Assembly: GCA_963790965.1 (NCBI GenBank) | Contig: CAWBQO010000001.1 | Location: 62,001-126,000, forward strand | Source of the DNA: CAWBQO01 sp963790965 | Lineage (GTDB): Bacteria; Bacteroidota; Rhodothermia; Rhodothermales; DASSAV01 | DNA length: 64,000 nucleotides | Direction of reading: 5' to 3' | In this document: piece after piece, positions 45,323-54,000 of the stretch | How the letters are laid out: the number at the start of each line of letters is the position of its first letter | Numbering within the stretch: position 1 is the stretch's first letter | Notes under the pieces: generated by a model | The model's database searches: none | What the model was told of the DNA's origin: nothing | What the model saw: only the letters and a program-made list of their open reading frames with translations | Made by a program: the position numbers and the translations under genes

Positions 45323-46184
45323 TGTGCGAGGCTGCTGTGGGGGCGAGTGTGAGGCCGTGCAGATTCCCGTTCAGCACGTCGTTGCACTCCGCCAGGACAG
45401 AGTCTCTTTCCAGCGCCGATGCAAGGGATCCATTATTCCGGTCGAGCGCGTCCAGCGCCTCCTCCATGGCGCGCTGCGCAGCAAAAAGGCAGGGGGTGCT
45501 GTAAATGACGATCGAGACGCCGATTTGCTCGAGGGTATCCCAGTCGCACGCGGGCGACTTCCCGCCGGAAAGCTGGTTGAAAGCGATCGGGCACTGGACG
45601 GCGTTCCGGATCCGGTGGAGGAGGGAAAGGTCGCGAATGCCGTCCGCGAGCACGGCGTCCGCCCCGGCCTGTTCGAAGGCCTGCACGCGCCTGACGACCT
45701 CGTCCGGATCAGCGGCATCGGTTCGAGCGACGACGAAGAGCCTGCTGCGCGCCTCGAGAACGGCGTGCAGCTTTTCGAGGTAACTCTCGAGCGGTAGAAT
45801 CTGTTTTCCGGGGAGATGCCCGCAGCGGCGAGGGCGCTGCTGATCCTCGAGAACAACGCCGAAGACGCCCATCCGGTCGAGGGTACGCGCGACGTGGGCC
45901 GCCACTTCGGGATCGCCGTAACCGTCGTCGATGTCGACGAGCAGGTGCGCCTCGGGAAGGAGGGACTGGATGCGCTGCACGTACATGGCGATGTCCGACC
46001 ACGTGGCAAAGCCCACGTCCGGCAGTCCGTAGTGACTGGCGGCAAAGCCAAAGCCGCTCAGGAAGAGGGTTGGATGCCGCCTCGCGGCGATAGAGGCGCT
46101 GAAAACATCGTAAATCCCGATGAACGGGGTGACGGTGCCGGGCTGCGGTCGGAAGGGGAGAGGCTGGTCGGAAGGGGAGAGCAT
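45306..46184 (-). CDS. Isocitrate lyase/PEP mutase-family enzyme
   Basis: A 292-residue TIM-barrel enzyme. Family landmarks: FLSGFGFAASHYGLPDVGFA, VDIDDGYGDPEVAAHVART (metal-site Asp cluster), GVVLEDQQRPRRCGH and VVARTDA. The RCGH signature is that of isocitrate/methylisocitrate lyases, petal-death protein and oxaloacetate acetylhydrolase, and differs from the EDKxxxxxNS loop of PEP mutase, so phosphonate formation is unlikely. It would split or hydrolyse a 2-oxo or 2-hydroxy dicarboxylate. It overlaps the NRPS start by 17 bases and lies 72 bp after the ligase gene, so it probably supplies or tailors the acid used by the pathway. Confidence 0.85.
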   Translation of the reverse strand: MLSPSDQPLPFRPQPGTVTPFIGIYDVFSASIAARRHPTLFLSGFGFAASHYGLPDVGFATWSDIAMYVQRIQSLLPEAHLLVDIDDGYGDPEVAAHVARTLDRMGVFGVVLEDQQRPRRCGHLPGKQILPLESYLEKLHAVLEARSRLFVVARTDAADPDEVVRRVQAFEQAGADAVLADGIRDLSLLHRIRNAVQCPIAFNQLSGGKSPACDWDTLEQIGVSIVIYSTPCLFAAQRAMEEALDALDRNNGSLASALERDSVLAECNDVLNGNLHGLTLAPTAASHNGRFN

Positions 46185-46256
46185 AGGGTTGTCTTGCAGG
46201 TCGGGTATGCACCCGTGCGTGAGAGCGGCGGGACGCGCTGATCGGAGCGAAGCATC

Positions 46257-48152
46257 TCAGCCGGCGGGAACGTTAGACGCTTCGCTGCGCGCAGGATGAA
46301 CCGTGTCAAGCCCCGAGAGAAGCTGTTCCTGCTCTTCGGGAGAGAGGCGCGAGAGCGCTTCGGCCAAGGCGTCGAGATCGGAGCCGGACTGGCTCAGTCG
46401 CTGCAGTTCTGCGCCGAGAAGGGCAGCGGTGGGCATTTCGAACAGGCGGACTGCGGGTAGATCCCCATCGCAAGCCTCACGCAGCTCCGCTGCCACACGC
46501 ATGGCCCGGAGCGAGTCGCCCCCGAGGCTGAAGAAGTTGTCGTCACGGCCCACCCGTTCAAGATGGAGCACCCTTTGAAAGGCGTTCATGACGAGCTGTT
46601 CGTGCTCCGACTGCGCGGCCGAATAGGCGACATGGAGCGCGTCCGCCAGTTTTTCATGGAGGCCAATCCGCTGAATTTTGCCTGTGGCCCCCTTTGGAAT
46701 GGCGTCTACGATGAGAATGCGGCTCGGCACCAGGTGCGGCGCGAGGCGGTCCGACAGAAACCGGCGCAGTGCCGGTTCGTCCGCAGCGGCGTGCGGATTC
46801 AGGACAACGGCTGCGGCCAGGTCCTCTCCAAGCGTCGGGTGGGGGAGCGCGAAAGCGACCGCTTGCCTGACGGCCGGATGCCGAAGCAGCGCCTCGTCCA
46901 CTTCGACGGGCGCGATCTTTTCTCCGCCGCGATTGATCATCTCCTTCAACCGGCCTGTCAGGAAGAGGTATCCATCGCTGTCGAAGTATCCTTCGTCGCC
47001 CGTGCGAAACCAGCCGTGAGCGAAGGCGGTGGCGTTGGCGGCCTCGTTTGCTTCATAGCCCTGCATCACGTTGGCACCGCGGATCACAACTTCGCCGCGT
47101 TCGCCCGGGCGGAGCATCGTTCCTGCCGCATCCATGACGGCCACGTCAGGCCCCGCAGCGAGGCCCACCGATCCCGGTTTTCGGTTCTTCGGCGGGAGCG
47201 GATTGCTGGTCATCTGGTGCGCCGCCTCGCTCATCCCGTACGACTCGACGACCGGCACTTTCCACGTCGCCTCCATCCCCGCAAGGACGGTTGTGGGAAG
47301 GGGGGAAGAGGACGAACGGATGAAGCGCAGCGGGATCCGCGCCGCCTTTTCCGGCGCAGATGCTGCCTGTTCGAGCGCGCTCTGGTGAATGGTCGGCACG
47401 GCCGTATACCATGTCGCGCCGGAGTCTACGGCCCAGTCCAGGAAGCGCTTTGCATCAAAAGCCGGCGCGCAGATGACCGTGCCGCCGGAGTACATCGGCG
47501 CGAGAAGTCCGCCGATGAGGCCATGGATGTGAAAGAGCGGCATGACGTTCAGGCAGCGATCATCCGGCGACAGCCTGAGCGTGGCGGATATGTGCCGTCC
47601 CGACGCAAGAAGGTTGGCGTGCGAGAGCGGTACGATTTTGGGGCGAGACGTGGTGCCTGACGTATGCAGGATCAGCGCGATGTCCCTTTCGTCGGGCGCG
47701 TCCTGTTCGAAGACCTCCTTCCGCGAGCGCGTTCCGGAAAGGCTAAAAGACGGAACGCCGGCGGATTCGCTGGAGCGAAGCGTGAGCACGGGGATGCCTC
47801 GCTCCCGAGCGGCCTCGCGCAGCGGTTCGACGTCATGAGACGCCGAGAGCATCACGGCCGACGGGCGCAAGTCATCGAGGTAGAAGTCGAAGTCGCTGCG
47901 TTTGTAAGCGGGGTTGAGCGGTGCGCACGTCGCGCAGGAAGCGATCCCCAGGAAGGCAAACGCCATTTCCGGACCGGCGGGGATCGAGACGGCAACGCGG
48001 TCTCCGCGCGCGATGCCGGAAGCGCGCAGTTCGGCGGCCAACCCATTGAGTTGCTGCCATAGTGCACTGTAGGTCAGCGTGGCACCATCCACGCTACAGA
48101 TAGCTGGATGGGAGGCCGCTCCACGCTTGAGAACGTCGGCTAAGGTCGTCAT
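46257..48152 (-). CDS. Acid:AMP ligase fused to a carrier protein (A-T loading protein)
   Basis: A 631-residue protein from ATG 48152 (MTTLADVLKRGAASHPAICS). Residues ~1-505 are an ANL-family ligase: ILHTSGTTSRPKIVPLSH, YGMSEAAHQM, GWFRTGDEGYFDSDGYL, GRLKEMINRGGEKI, PKGATGKIQR. The stretch PLFHIHGLIGGLLAPMYSGG and TWYTAVPTIHQ resembles oxalate-CoA ligases of the Pcs60/AAE3 type more than amino-acid adenylation domains. A carrier domain follows (FFSLGGDSLRAMRV, Ser near residue 547) with a short acidic tail. It probably activates a small carboxylic acid, loads it on its own carrier and hands it to the NRPS C domain. It is the first gene of the four-gene minus-strand operon. Confidence 0.88.
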   Translation of the reverse strand: MTTLADVLKRGAASHPAICSVDGATLTYSALWQQLNGLAAELRASGIARGDRVAVSIPAGPEMAFAFLGIASCATCAPLNPAYKRSDFDFYLDDLRPSAVMLSASHDVEPLREAARERGIPVLTLRSSESAGVPSFSLSGTRSRKEVFEQDAPDERDIALILHTSGTTSRPKIVPLSHANLLASGRHISATLRLSPDDRCLNVMPLFHIHGLIGGLLAPMYSGGTVICAPAFDAKRFLDWAVDSGATWYTAVPTIHQSALEQAASAPEKAARIPLRFIRSSSSPLPTTVLAGMEATWKVPVVESYGMSEAAHQMTSNPLPPKNRKPGSVGLAAGPDVAVMDAAGTMLRPGERGEVVIRGANVMQGYEANEAANATAFAHGWFRTGDEGYFDSDGYLFLTGRLKEMINRGGEKIAPVEVDEALLRHPAVRQAVAFALPHPTLGEDLAAAVVLNPHAAADEPALRRFLSDRLAPHLVPSRILIVDAIPKGATGKIQRIGLHEKLADALHVAYSAAQSEHEQLVMNAFQRVLHLERVGRDDNFFSLGGDSLRAMRVAAELREACDGDLPAVRLFEMPTAALLGAELQRLSQSGSDLDALAEALSRLSPEEQEQLLSGLDTVHPARSEASNVPAG

Positions 48153-48722
48153 GGCATCCGGACTGCTTAGAGGATAGAACCCCGGGCGCGCTCCCTGCCG
48201 TGGCATCGATGCCGGTTGCAGGTATGCGCTGCGTCGGCACGGAACCACGACTACGGACTGATGAGCGATTCTTCACAATATAATCATTCGTCGCCGGGCA
48301 AGCCGCGCCTGCAGCACAATCGGGCTTGCGCTTCCGGCTTATCTCCTGGGGCGCGGCGCGGTCCGTGTGGACCAGAAGCCGGAGGCGCGAGGAAAGCAAG
48401 AAGCTCCACGTCTGTTCGAACTGTTGTGGATCGCCGCCCAACGCCGCAGCCAAAGCGCGGGGGGTTCTACGGTAGCTTTACACCTAACGACGTGACCACC
48501 GGCAGCCCCTCGATGCAGAAAGCACCCCTTATCTGGCGCAGAGGACCGGACGTGCCGAGTGCCGGGCGAGAAGTGCCAAGCGGGTAGCGCCACCCCTTTC
48601 AGCATTCCGCAGCGCCTGGCGGAAAGACGAGCGCATGGCGGAAAGTCGAGCGCGCGACGGCCGGGTGGACAAGGATATCCAGCGCCGCCCGCAAAGAAAA
48701 GTCGGCGAAGCGCTTTTTTGCC

Positions 48723-48751
48723 TTGACAAATCATCGCGCTGGTCGTAGTAT
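48723..48751 (+). promoter_or_regulatory. Strong sigma-70-like promoter for the lyase operon
   Basis: TTGACA (48723-48728), a 17-base spacer and TAGTAT (48746-48751) lie about 115 bases upstream of the TonB receptor start. The rest of the 48153-48866 gap holds a short direct repeat (GGCGGAAAG-GAGCGC, twice near 48615-48655) and a LacI-type operator. Confidence 0.55.
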
Positions 48752-48829
48752 AAGCAATACATCATACAAGTGCATGTACGGCCGGGTAGGGGAGACGCTG
48801 CGGTAGCGCGGCCCTACGCGGGTGCTGTT

Positions 48830-48841
48830 GTAAGCGCTTAC
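48830..48841. promoter_or_regulatory. LacI/GalR-type operator
   Basis: GTAAGCGCTTAC is a perfect 12-base palindrome with the central CG typical of LacI-family operators. It lies about 80 bases downstream of the -10 element and 26 bases before the receptor start, where a bound repressor would block transcription. Confidence 0.65.
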
Positions 48842-48866
48842 GCCTGTTGTGGAAGACACAAGCCTC

Positions 48867-51713
48867 ATGAACGCCAATCCTATGACCCGTTCCATGCGCG
48901 CTCTGCTCGTGGCAGCGCTGCTGCTCCCGGCCTCTTTGGCCGCTGCGCAAACCGGCAAGATCTCCGGCGTTGTCACGGACGCGGCCTCGGGCGAACCGAT
49001 GCCCGGCGTGAACGTGGTCATCGCAGGCACCACGACGGGATCTGCGACCGACGCCGAGGGCCGCTATTTCATCTTGAACATAACGCCCGGCTCCTACGCC
49101 CTCCGCGCCTCAATGGTGGGTTATCAGACGGTTGAGAAGCAGGAAGTGGTCGTGAACCTGAACCGCACGACGACGGTGGACTTCGCGATGCCCTTTGCCA
49201 CGTTCGAGGGTGAAGAAATCACGGTGACCGCCGAGCGGCCGGATGTGGTGCGCGAGCGAACGTCTTCCAGCGAGATCGTCCGTATGTCCGATGTCGAGAG
49301 CGCTCCCGGCGTGCGTGACCTCTCGGACGTGCTCGCGCTCACAGCCGACGTGGTGGACGGTCACTTTCGCGGCGGTCGGCAGGGGGAAGAGCTTTATAAC
49401 CTTTCCGGGATGGCCATCGTCAATCCGCTGACGAACGCCCGCGCCTTTGTGCCGATCATGAGCGGTGTGGAGGAAGTCGAAGTGATCACGAGCGGCTTTA
49501 GCGCCCAGTACGGCAACGCGCAATCCGGCGTCGTGAACATATCGATGAAGGAAGGCAACCGGGAGCGGTGGGAAGGGCACCTTGAAGGCCGCACCCGCAC
49601 GCCGGGATACAAGCACTTTGGTGGAAGCGTATTCTCCGTAGACGCCAACCCTTACCTCCAGATCCTCGACACTCCTGAAGAATGGGCCGGCACGGACCCT
49701 GTAACCGACCGCGTCTTCTATGACCTCACGTATGGATTTACGACGCACTACCCCGACTCCGCGGTAGCTGCATCGATTGCTTATGGTCTCTGGAAACAGG
49801 CCCGGCGCGACCTGAACCGCGAGTATGACAACACCTGGGACGGCTCAATGGACCTGAGCCTCGGTGGGCCGCTCTCTTCCCACTCGCGCCTCTTTCTGGC
49901 CGGACGCTACGAGAACGAATGGCTTGCGCTTCCTACGGATACGCCGGACAAGGTGCGCCAGGTCATGGGCAACGTCGTTTACGAACTCCGTCCAGGCCTC
50001 TCGCTTCGCTTCAGCGGCGCGCTCGACACGCGGCGCGGCACGGACCTGAACGGGCTGGGCAGCCGCTCTTATTCAAACTTCCGGTACTGGATGTGGGACC
50101 GTCTCATCGGCTCGAGCAAGTACCGCGACCGGAGCTTGCAGCTCGGCGTGCGCCTGGCACATACGCTTTCCGCGCGCACTTTCTACGAGCTGAAATTCAA
50201 TACCCTCTCGACGTCCTACCGCCTCGGTGCCGACGTGCTCGACCCCACCGGCTCCCGCGATGATGCCGACGCCGCTACGTGGCGCTACTTTAACACGCCG
50301 GACTTCTTCCGCGTCGGCTACACGGAGAACGACTTCGTCGATGAAGCCACTCGGACCTACACGGTGGACGGCTACATCACCTCGCAGGTGACCAACAACC
50401 ACATGATCATGGCCGGCCTGCAGGCCAATCGCTATGACGTGGACGTGCAGAGCCGCCGCAATCTTTCCTCGGCCGTGCAGTCGGACCTCGAGTTCTACAA
50501 GGCCAAACCCTTTGAGTGGGCGCTCTTCTTCACGGATAAGATGGAGTTTGGCGGCATGATTGCCAACGTCGGCCTTCGCCTGGACGGCTACGACCAGAAC
50601 ATCGACTATTACACCGACATTTTCCAACCGCTGCGTAATCCCGGCTACGACCCTACGCAGCCACCTGTCGGTGAGAACAAACCGCGCGATCCCAGCCTAG
50701 CGGCGCGGGCAAAGACCGATCCGGTGCTTTACCTCCAGCCGCGCGTCGGCGTCTCGTTCCCGATCTCCGTCTCGACGGTCTTTCACCTCAATTACGGTTC
50801 GTTCCTGCAGCGTCCTTCGTTCGAGCGCACCATTTTCACGCGCGTCGACCGGGCCAACCTCGAACCGATACGGCTCGGCAATCCGCGGCTCAAGCCTGAG
50901 AAGACGCAGCAGTACGAAGTTGGCCTTGCGCAAGGACTTGGCGAAGGCTTTACCCTGGACCTGAGCGGCTACTATAAAGACGTTAAGAACCTCGTCGAAC
51001 TCGCCTATTTCCAGCCGAGCAGCCTCAATCTCCAGCCGCAGGAGACGTTCATCAACGTGGATTACGCGGACATTCGCGGCTTCCGGATTTCGCTCAACAA
51101 GCGGCGCGGCGCGGTTACCGGCGCGGTGCGCTACAACTACGGCATCGCCACGGGCAAGAACATGGCCACTTTCGACGCGCCGCCCGTCTACTTCGAGAAT
51201 GAACAGGACCAGCCCAGCACGCAGCTGGCGAACCTTCGAGACGTGCTGCTGGACTTTGACCGGACGCACAACACGGTGCTTCAGCTTGCGGCGCACTCGC
51301 CGGCCAAGTTCGGGCCGCGGATCGCAGGCTTCCGTCCGCTGGGTGGGATCGATCTTTCCCTCCGCTCCTCCGTGCGAAGCGGACGGCCCTACACCTACAA
51401 CACCGAGGGCCTCGCCCTGCGCAACAATCGCCGGGCACCCATGGAATACAACACCGACCTGAAGCTCACGCGCCGCTTCAAGACGCCCACCGCCCGGGGC
51501 ACCGTCTACGCTGAAGTCTTTAATGTCTTTAACCAGCGCCTCTACGACTACGACGTCGTCTTCCGCAACCGGGAGAACATCACCAAATACGAGGAGGACC
51601 GGGACGCGCTCCGCTACTTTGACCAGGACGTTCCCTTCCTGGCGGACCAGTCCTTCCTCATCTACGGCAACAGGCCGCGTTCCATCTTTCTGGGGATGAC
51701 CATTGACTTCTGA
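48867..51713 (+). CDS. TonB-dependent receptor with carboxypeptidase-regulatory-like domain
   Basis: A 948-residue outer-membrane receptor (ATG 48867; 48882 is an alternative) with signal peptide ending LPASLAAAQ. The order is a carboxypeptidase-regulatory-like fold (KISGVVTDAASGEPMPGVNV to ~residue 100), a TonB box-like EEITVTAERP, a plug (GVEEVEVITSGFSAQYGNAQ, SGVVNISMKEG) and a 22-strand-type barrel ending in RPRSIFLGMTIDF with terminal Phe. It lacks the SusC signature and has no SusD neighbour, so it is of the general TonB-receptor type common in Rhodothermia. It heads the plus-strand operon of outer-membrane and lyase genes and is preceded by a promoter and operator. It likely imports uronate oligomers (inferred). 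Confidence 0.92.
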   Translation: MNANPMTRSMRALLVAALLLPASLAAAQTGKISGVVTDAASGEPMPGVNVVIAGTTTGSATDAEGRYFILNITPGSYALRASMVGYQTVEKQEVVVNLNRTTTVDFAMPFATFEGEEITVTAERPDVVRERTSSSEIVRMSDVESAPGVRDLSDVLALTADVVDGHFRGGRQGEELYNLSGMAIVNPLTNARAFVPIMSGVEEVEVITSGFSAQYGNAQSGVVNISMKEGNRERWEGHLEGRTRTPGYKHFGGSVFSVDANPYLQILDTPEEWAGTDPVTDRVFYDLTYGFTTHYPDSAVAASIAYGLWKQARRDLNREYDNTWDGSMDLSLGGPLSSHSRLFLAGRYENEWLALPTDTPDKVRQVMGNVVYELRPGLSLRFSGALDTRRGTDLNGLGSRSYSNFRYWMWDRLIGSSKYRDRSLQLGVRLAHTLSARTFYELKFNTLSTSYRLGADVLDPTGSRDDADAATWRYFNTPDFFRVGYTENDFVDEATRTYTVDGYITSQVTNNHMIMAGLQANRYDVDVQSRRNLSSAVQSDLEFYKAKPFEWALFFTDKMEFGGMIANVGLRLDGYDQNIDYYTDIFQPLRNPGYDPTQPPVGENKPRDPSLAARAKTDPVLYLQPRVGVSFPISVSTVFHLNYGSFLQRPSFERTIFTRVDRANLEPIRLGNPRLKPEKTQQYEVGLAQGLGEGFTLDLSGYYKDVKNLVELAYFQPSSLNLQPQETFINVDYADIRGFRISLNKRRGAVTGAVRYNYGIATGKNMATFDAPPVYFENEQDQPSTQLANLRDVLLDFDRTHNTVLQLAAHSPAKFGPRIAGFRPLGGIDLSLRSSVRSGRPYTYNTEGLALRNNRRAPMEYNTDLKLTRRFKTPTARGTVYAEVFNVFNQRLYDYDVVFRNRENITKYEEDRDALRYFDQDVPFLADQSFLIYGNRPRSIFLGMTIDF

Positions 51714-51750
51714 GCGCCGGACGCTCTTTCTCTCGACTTCCGGACCCTCG

Positions 51751-53991
51751 ATGCGACTTATGAACCGAAGCCTTCTTATTGCTGCGATCCTGCTGCCGCT
51801 GGGCGCTGCCTCCGTTCGCGCGCAGTCCGACGACTACCGCATCCATAATCGCGGCATGCTGCACGAAACCCTCTACAACTCCGGTGAAATTGGGCGAGCC
51901 TACCACCAGGGGCAGGCCGGCAATCAGACCAGCGTGCCTCTGATGGAATGGCCCGGCAATTCGCGCGCCGTCGTGGACGGGATCGAGTATGACGGCATGA
52001 ACAACACGCTCGGCGGCGGCGTCTGGATCGCGGCGGACGCGGCGGACTCTACGCGCCGAATGTACGCCTTTTGCGGGGGCGTCGGCTCTTCGCGGCCTGA
52101 AACGGCCACCGGCGTCTGGTCCTTCCCGCTTGTTATCTACAAGACGGAGAACTATCCCGTCCTCGAAGACGGAGGGCTGAACCCGGATTATGATCCAAAC
52201 GAGGCAGAGGAGATCATCGTTGCCAAGTGGGCCACCTCCGTTGGCGTAACCGTAACCCGCACGACGCGCGCGTGGAGCTATCCGGATTATGACGATTTCA
52301 TCATCTACGAATACGAGTTTGAAAACACAGGCAACCGCGACGGCGACCCAACGACCATAGAGTCCACCGCTACGCTTCAGGACGTGCTCTTCGCTTTCCC
52401 GTATGGCTTTGCTCCCTCGATGTTCGGCTATTTGCGCGAGTACAACCGCTACGAGTACGACCTCATGGAGCGCAACAACCTGCGCGGCCGGTTTGATCAT
52501 ACACGCTGGCTCAACTACGTGCTTACGATGCACGGTATGCCGGACCCCAAGTACGCCGACGAGTGGGCGCGAGAAAACCGCCTCAGTGGCGGCCTGAACG
52601 CTCCGGCGGCCGTCGGAAACATGATGCTCTACTATGACACCGAGCATCTGGCTCGCGCCGGTGAGACCAACGCCACGGCCGGTTACACGCCAACCCAGCT
52701 CGAGCTGGCCCTGCATCCGGACGGCTACATCAAGCAGCCCTACTTCAACCGCCTCGAAACGACCAATATGCGCTCCTCGAAGGTGGCTGCGGACCTTGAA
52801 GTGCCCTCGCGCCGCGCGTCGATCTACAGCAAAGAAACCATCGCCGATCCGGATCCTGCTTTTGACTGCGCCGAGGAGCCGGACTCTGTGAAGTGCTGGA
52901 TTGGACGAGGGCAGTTCAACCACCGGCAGACCCGCAAGGCCGTTGGCCGCTATTTCGCCATGGGGCCATACAAGATTCCCTTCGGTGAGAAAGTGCGCTT
53001 CAGCCTCGCCGAAGTGGCCGGTTTCGGCGCGGCGACGGTCGAGCAGACGCGCGCCGGCCTGAAAGACTTCGGTGGAAGCTGCGGCGAAGACTGTGGCGAG
53101 GAGACCAAGTTCGGCCTCTACCCGGTCCCAAACCTCTATGAAGAGATCACTTACGGCGGCAACACCGGAAACGCCTTCACCTATGGCAGCGACTACCTGA
53201 GCAAGTATCCCCTGCCGTCCTACGTCAACTCCGACGTAGTGACCATCCGCGACGTGGCGGACAAGGCGAAGCAGGCTTACACCGGGAGCACGGAAGATCC
53301 GCCGTACTGGCCGTTCGAGTTTCCCGCCCAGGGCCGCTACAGCATTCCAGTCCCCGTTCCGGCACCGGGCATCGAGGTCGTGAGCGATTCGCTGGCGCGC
53401 AACGTCGTCCGCTGGGGACCCGCCATCGAATCCTTTCAGCACCCGCGCCTTCAGGGTAGCTTCGACCATTATCTCGTTCAGAAGAGCATCCATCCGCTTG
53501 GCCCGTGGGAGACCCTTGCCACAGTCTCTTCGGGCGAAGCGTCCTACTTCGACGGTGCGCAGTACAGGGTTGTCGACCCCGTCACCCGCATTGGCGAGTC
53601 ATACTACTATTCGGTGCTTTCGGTGGACGAAAACGGGCGCATGAGTGGCCGCACGAACCTGACCTCGCATACGACGCAGCTCGGGTCGACGGAGCGGCTG
53701 GGGACGGTCCACGTGGTGCCAAACCCGTTCATTGTGCAGTCGGGTTTTGAGGGAGGCGGGCAAGCAGCGCAGCGGATCGGCTTCTACAATATGCCCTCAC
53801 CGGCCACCATTCGCATCTATTCCTACAGTGGGCAGCTCGTCGAGACGATCGAGCACAACGAACCGCTCTACTCGACGGCGTGGTTTCAGGTCTCTCGCAA
53901 CGACCAGCTCATTGCCTCCGGGGTGTACTTCTACGTCATCGAGACCCCGAGCGGCGAGCGCAACCACGGCAAGTTCGTGATTATCCGATAA
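51751..53991 (+). CDS. Large secreted protein with T9SS-type C-terminal domain
   Basis: About 746 residues from ATG 51751 (51760 possible), with signal peptide ending GAASVRAQ. The body (DDYRIHNRGMLHETLYNSGE, then VDGIEYDGMNNTLGGGVWIA and DDFIIYEYEFENTG) resembles large uncharacterised surface proteins that follow TonB receptors in this lineage. A fibronectin-III-like region follows (SYYYSVLSVDENGRMSGRTN). The end is a T9SS type A sorting domain (VHVVPNPFIV, IRIYSYSGQLVETIEH, ASGVYFYVIETPSG). It starts 37 bp after the receptor and 9 bp before the PorV-like gene, so it is co-transcribed. No catalytic motif is seen; it may be an accessory surface binder for the receptor. Confidence 0.8.
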   Translation: MRLMNRSLLIAAILLPLGAASVRAQSDDYRIHNRGMLHETLYNSGEIGRAYHQGQAGNQTSVPLMEWPGNSRAVVDGIEYDGMNNTLGGGVWIAADAADSTRRMYAFCGGVGSSRPETATGVWSFPLVIYKTENYPVLEDGGLNPDYDPNEAEEIIVAKWATSVGVTVTRTTRAWSYPDYDDFIIYEYEFENTGNRDGDPTTIESTATLQDVLFAFPYGFAPSMFGYLREYNRYEYDLMERNNLRGRFDHTRWLNYVLTMHGMPDPKYADEWARENRLSGGLNAPAAVGNMMLYYDTEHLARAGETNATAGYTPTQLELALHPDGYIKQPYFNRLETTNMRSSKVAADLEVPSRRASIYSKETIADPDPAFDCAEEPDSVKCWIGRGQFNHRQTRKAVGRYFAMGPYKIPFGEKVRFSLAEVAGFGAATVEQTRAGLKDFGGSCGEDCGEETKFGLYPVPNLYEEITYGGNTGNAFTYGSDYLSKYPLPSYVNSDVVTIRDVADKAKQAYTGSTEDPPYWPFEFPAQGRYSIPVPVPAPGIEVVSDSLARNVVRWGPAIESFQHPRLQGSFDHYLVQKSIHPLGPWETLATVSSGEASYFDGAQYRVVDPVTRIGESYYYSVLSVDENGRMSGRTNLTSHTTQLGSTERLGTVHVVPNPFIVQSGFEGGGQAAQRIGFYNMPSPATIRIYSYSGQLVETIEHNEPLYSTAWFQVSRNDQLIASGVYFYVIETPSGERNHGKFVIIR

Positions 53992-54000
53992 AGGAAACGC

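Noticed and set aside
45306..46184. PEP mutase, hence phosphonate biosynthesis
   Set aside because: The loop reads RRCGH as in isocitrate-lyase-type enzymes, not EDKxxxxxNS, and no phosphonopyruvate decarboxylase is nearby.
46257..48152. Ligase as an amino-acid adenylation domain of a second NRPS module
   Set aside because: Its core segments resemble free acid-CoA ligases, and no condensation domain is attached.
51658..53493. 611-codon open frame on the minus strand
   Set aside because: It is antisense to clear coding sequence of a T9SS-tailed protein; long antisense frames are expected at this GC content.
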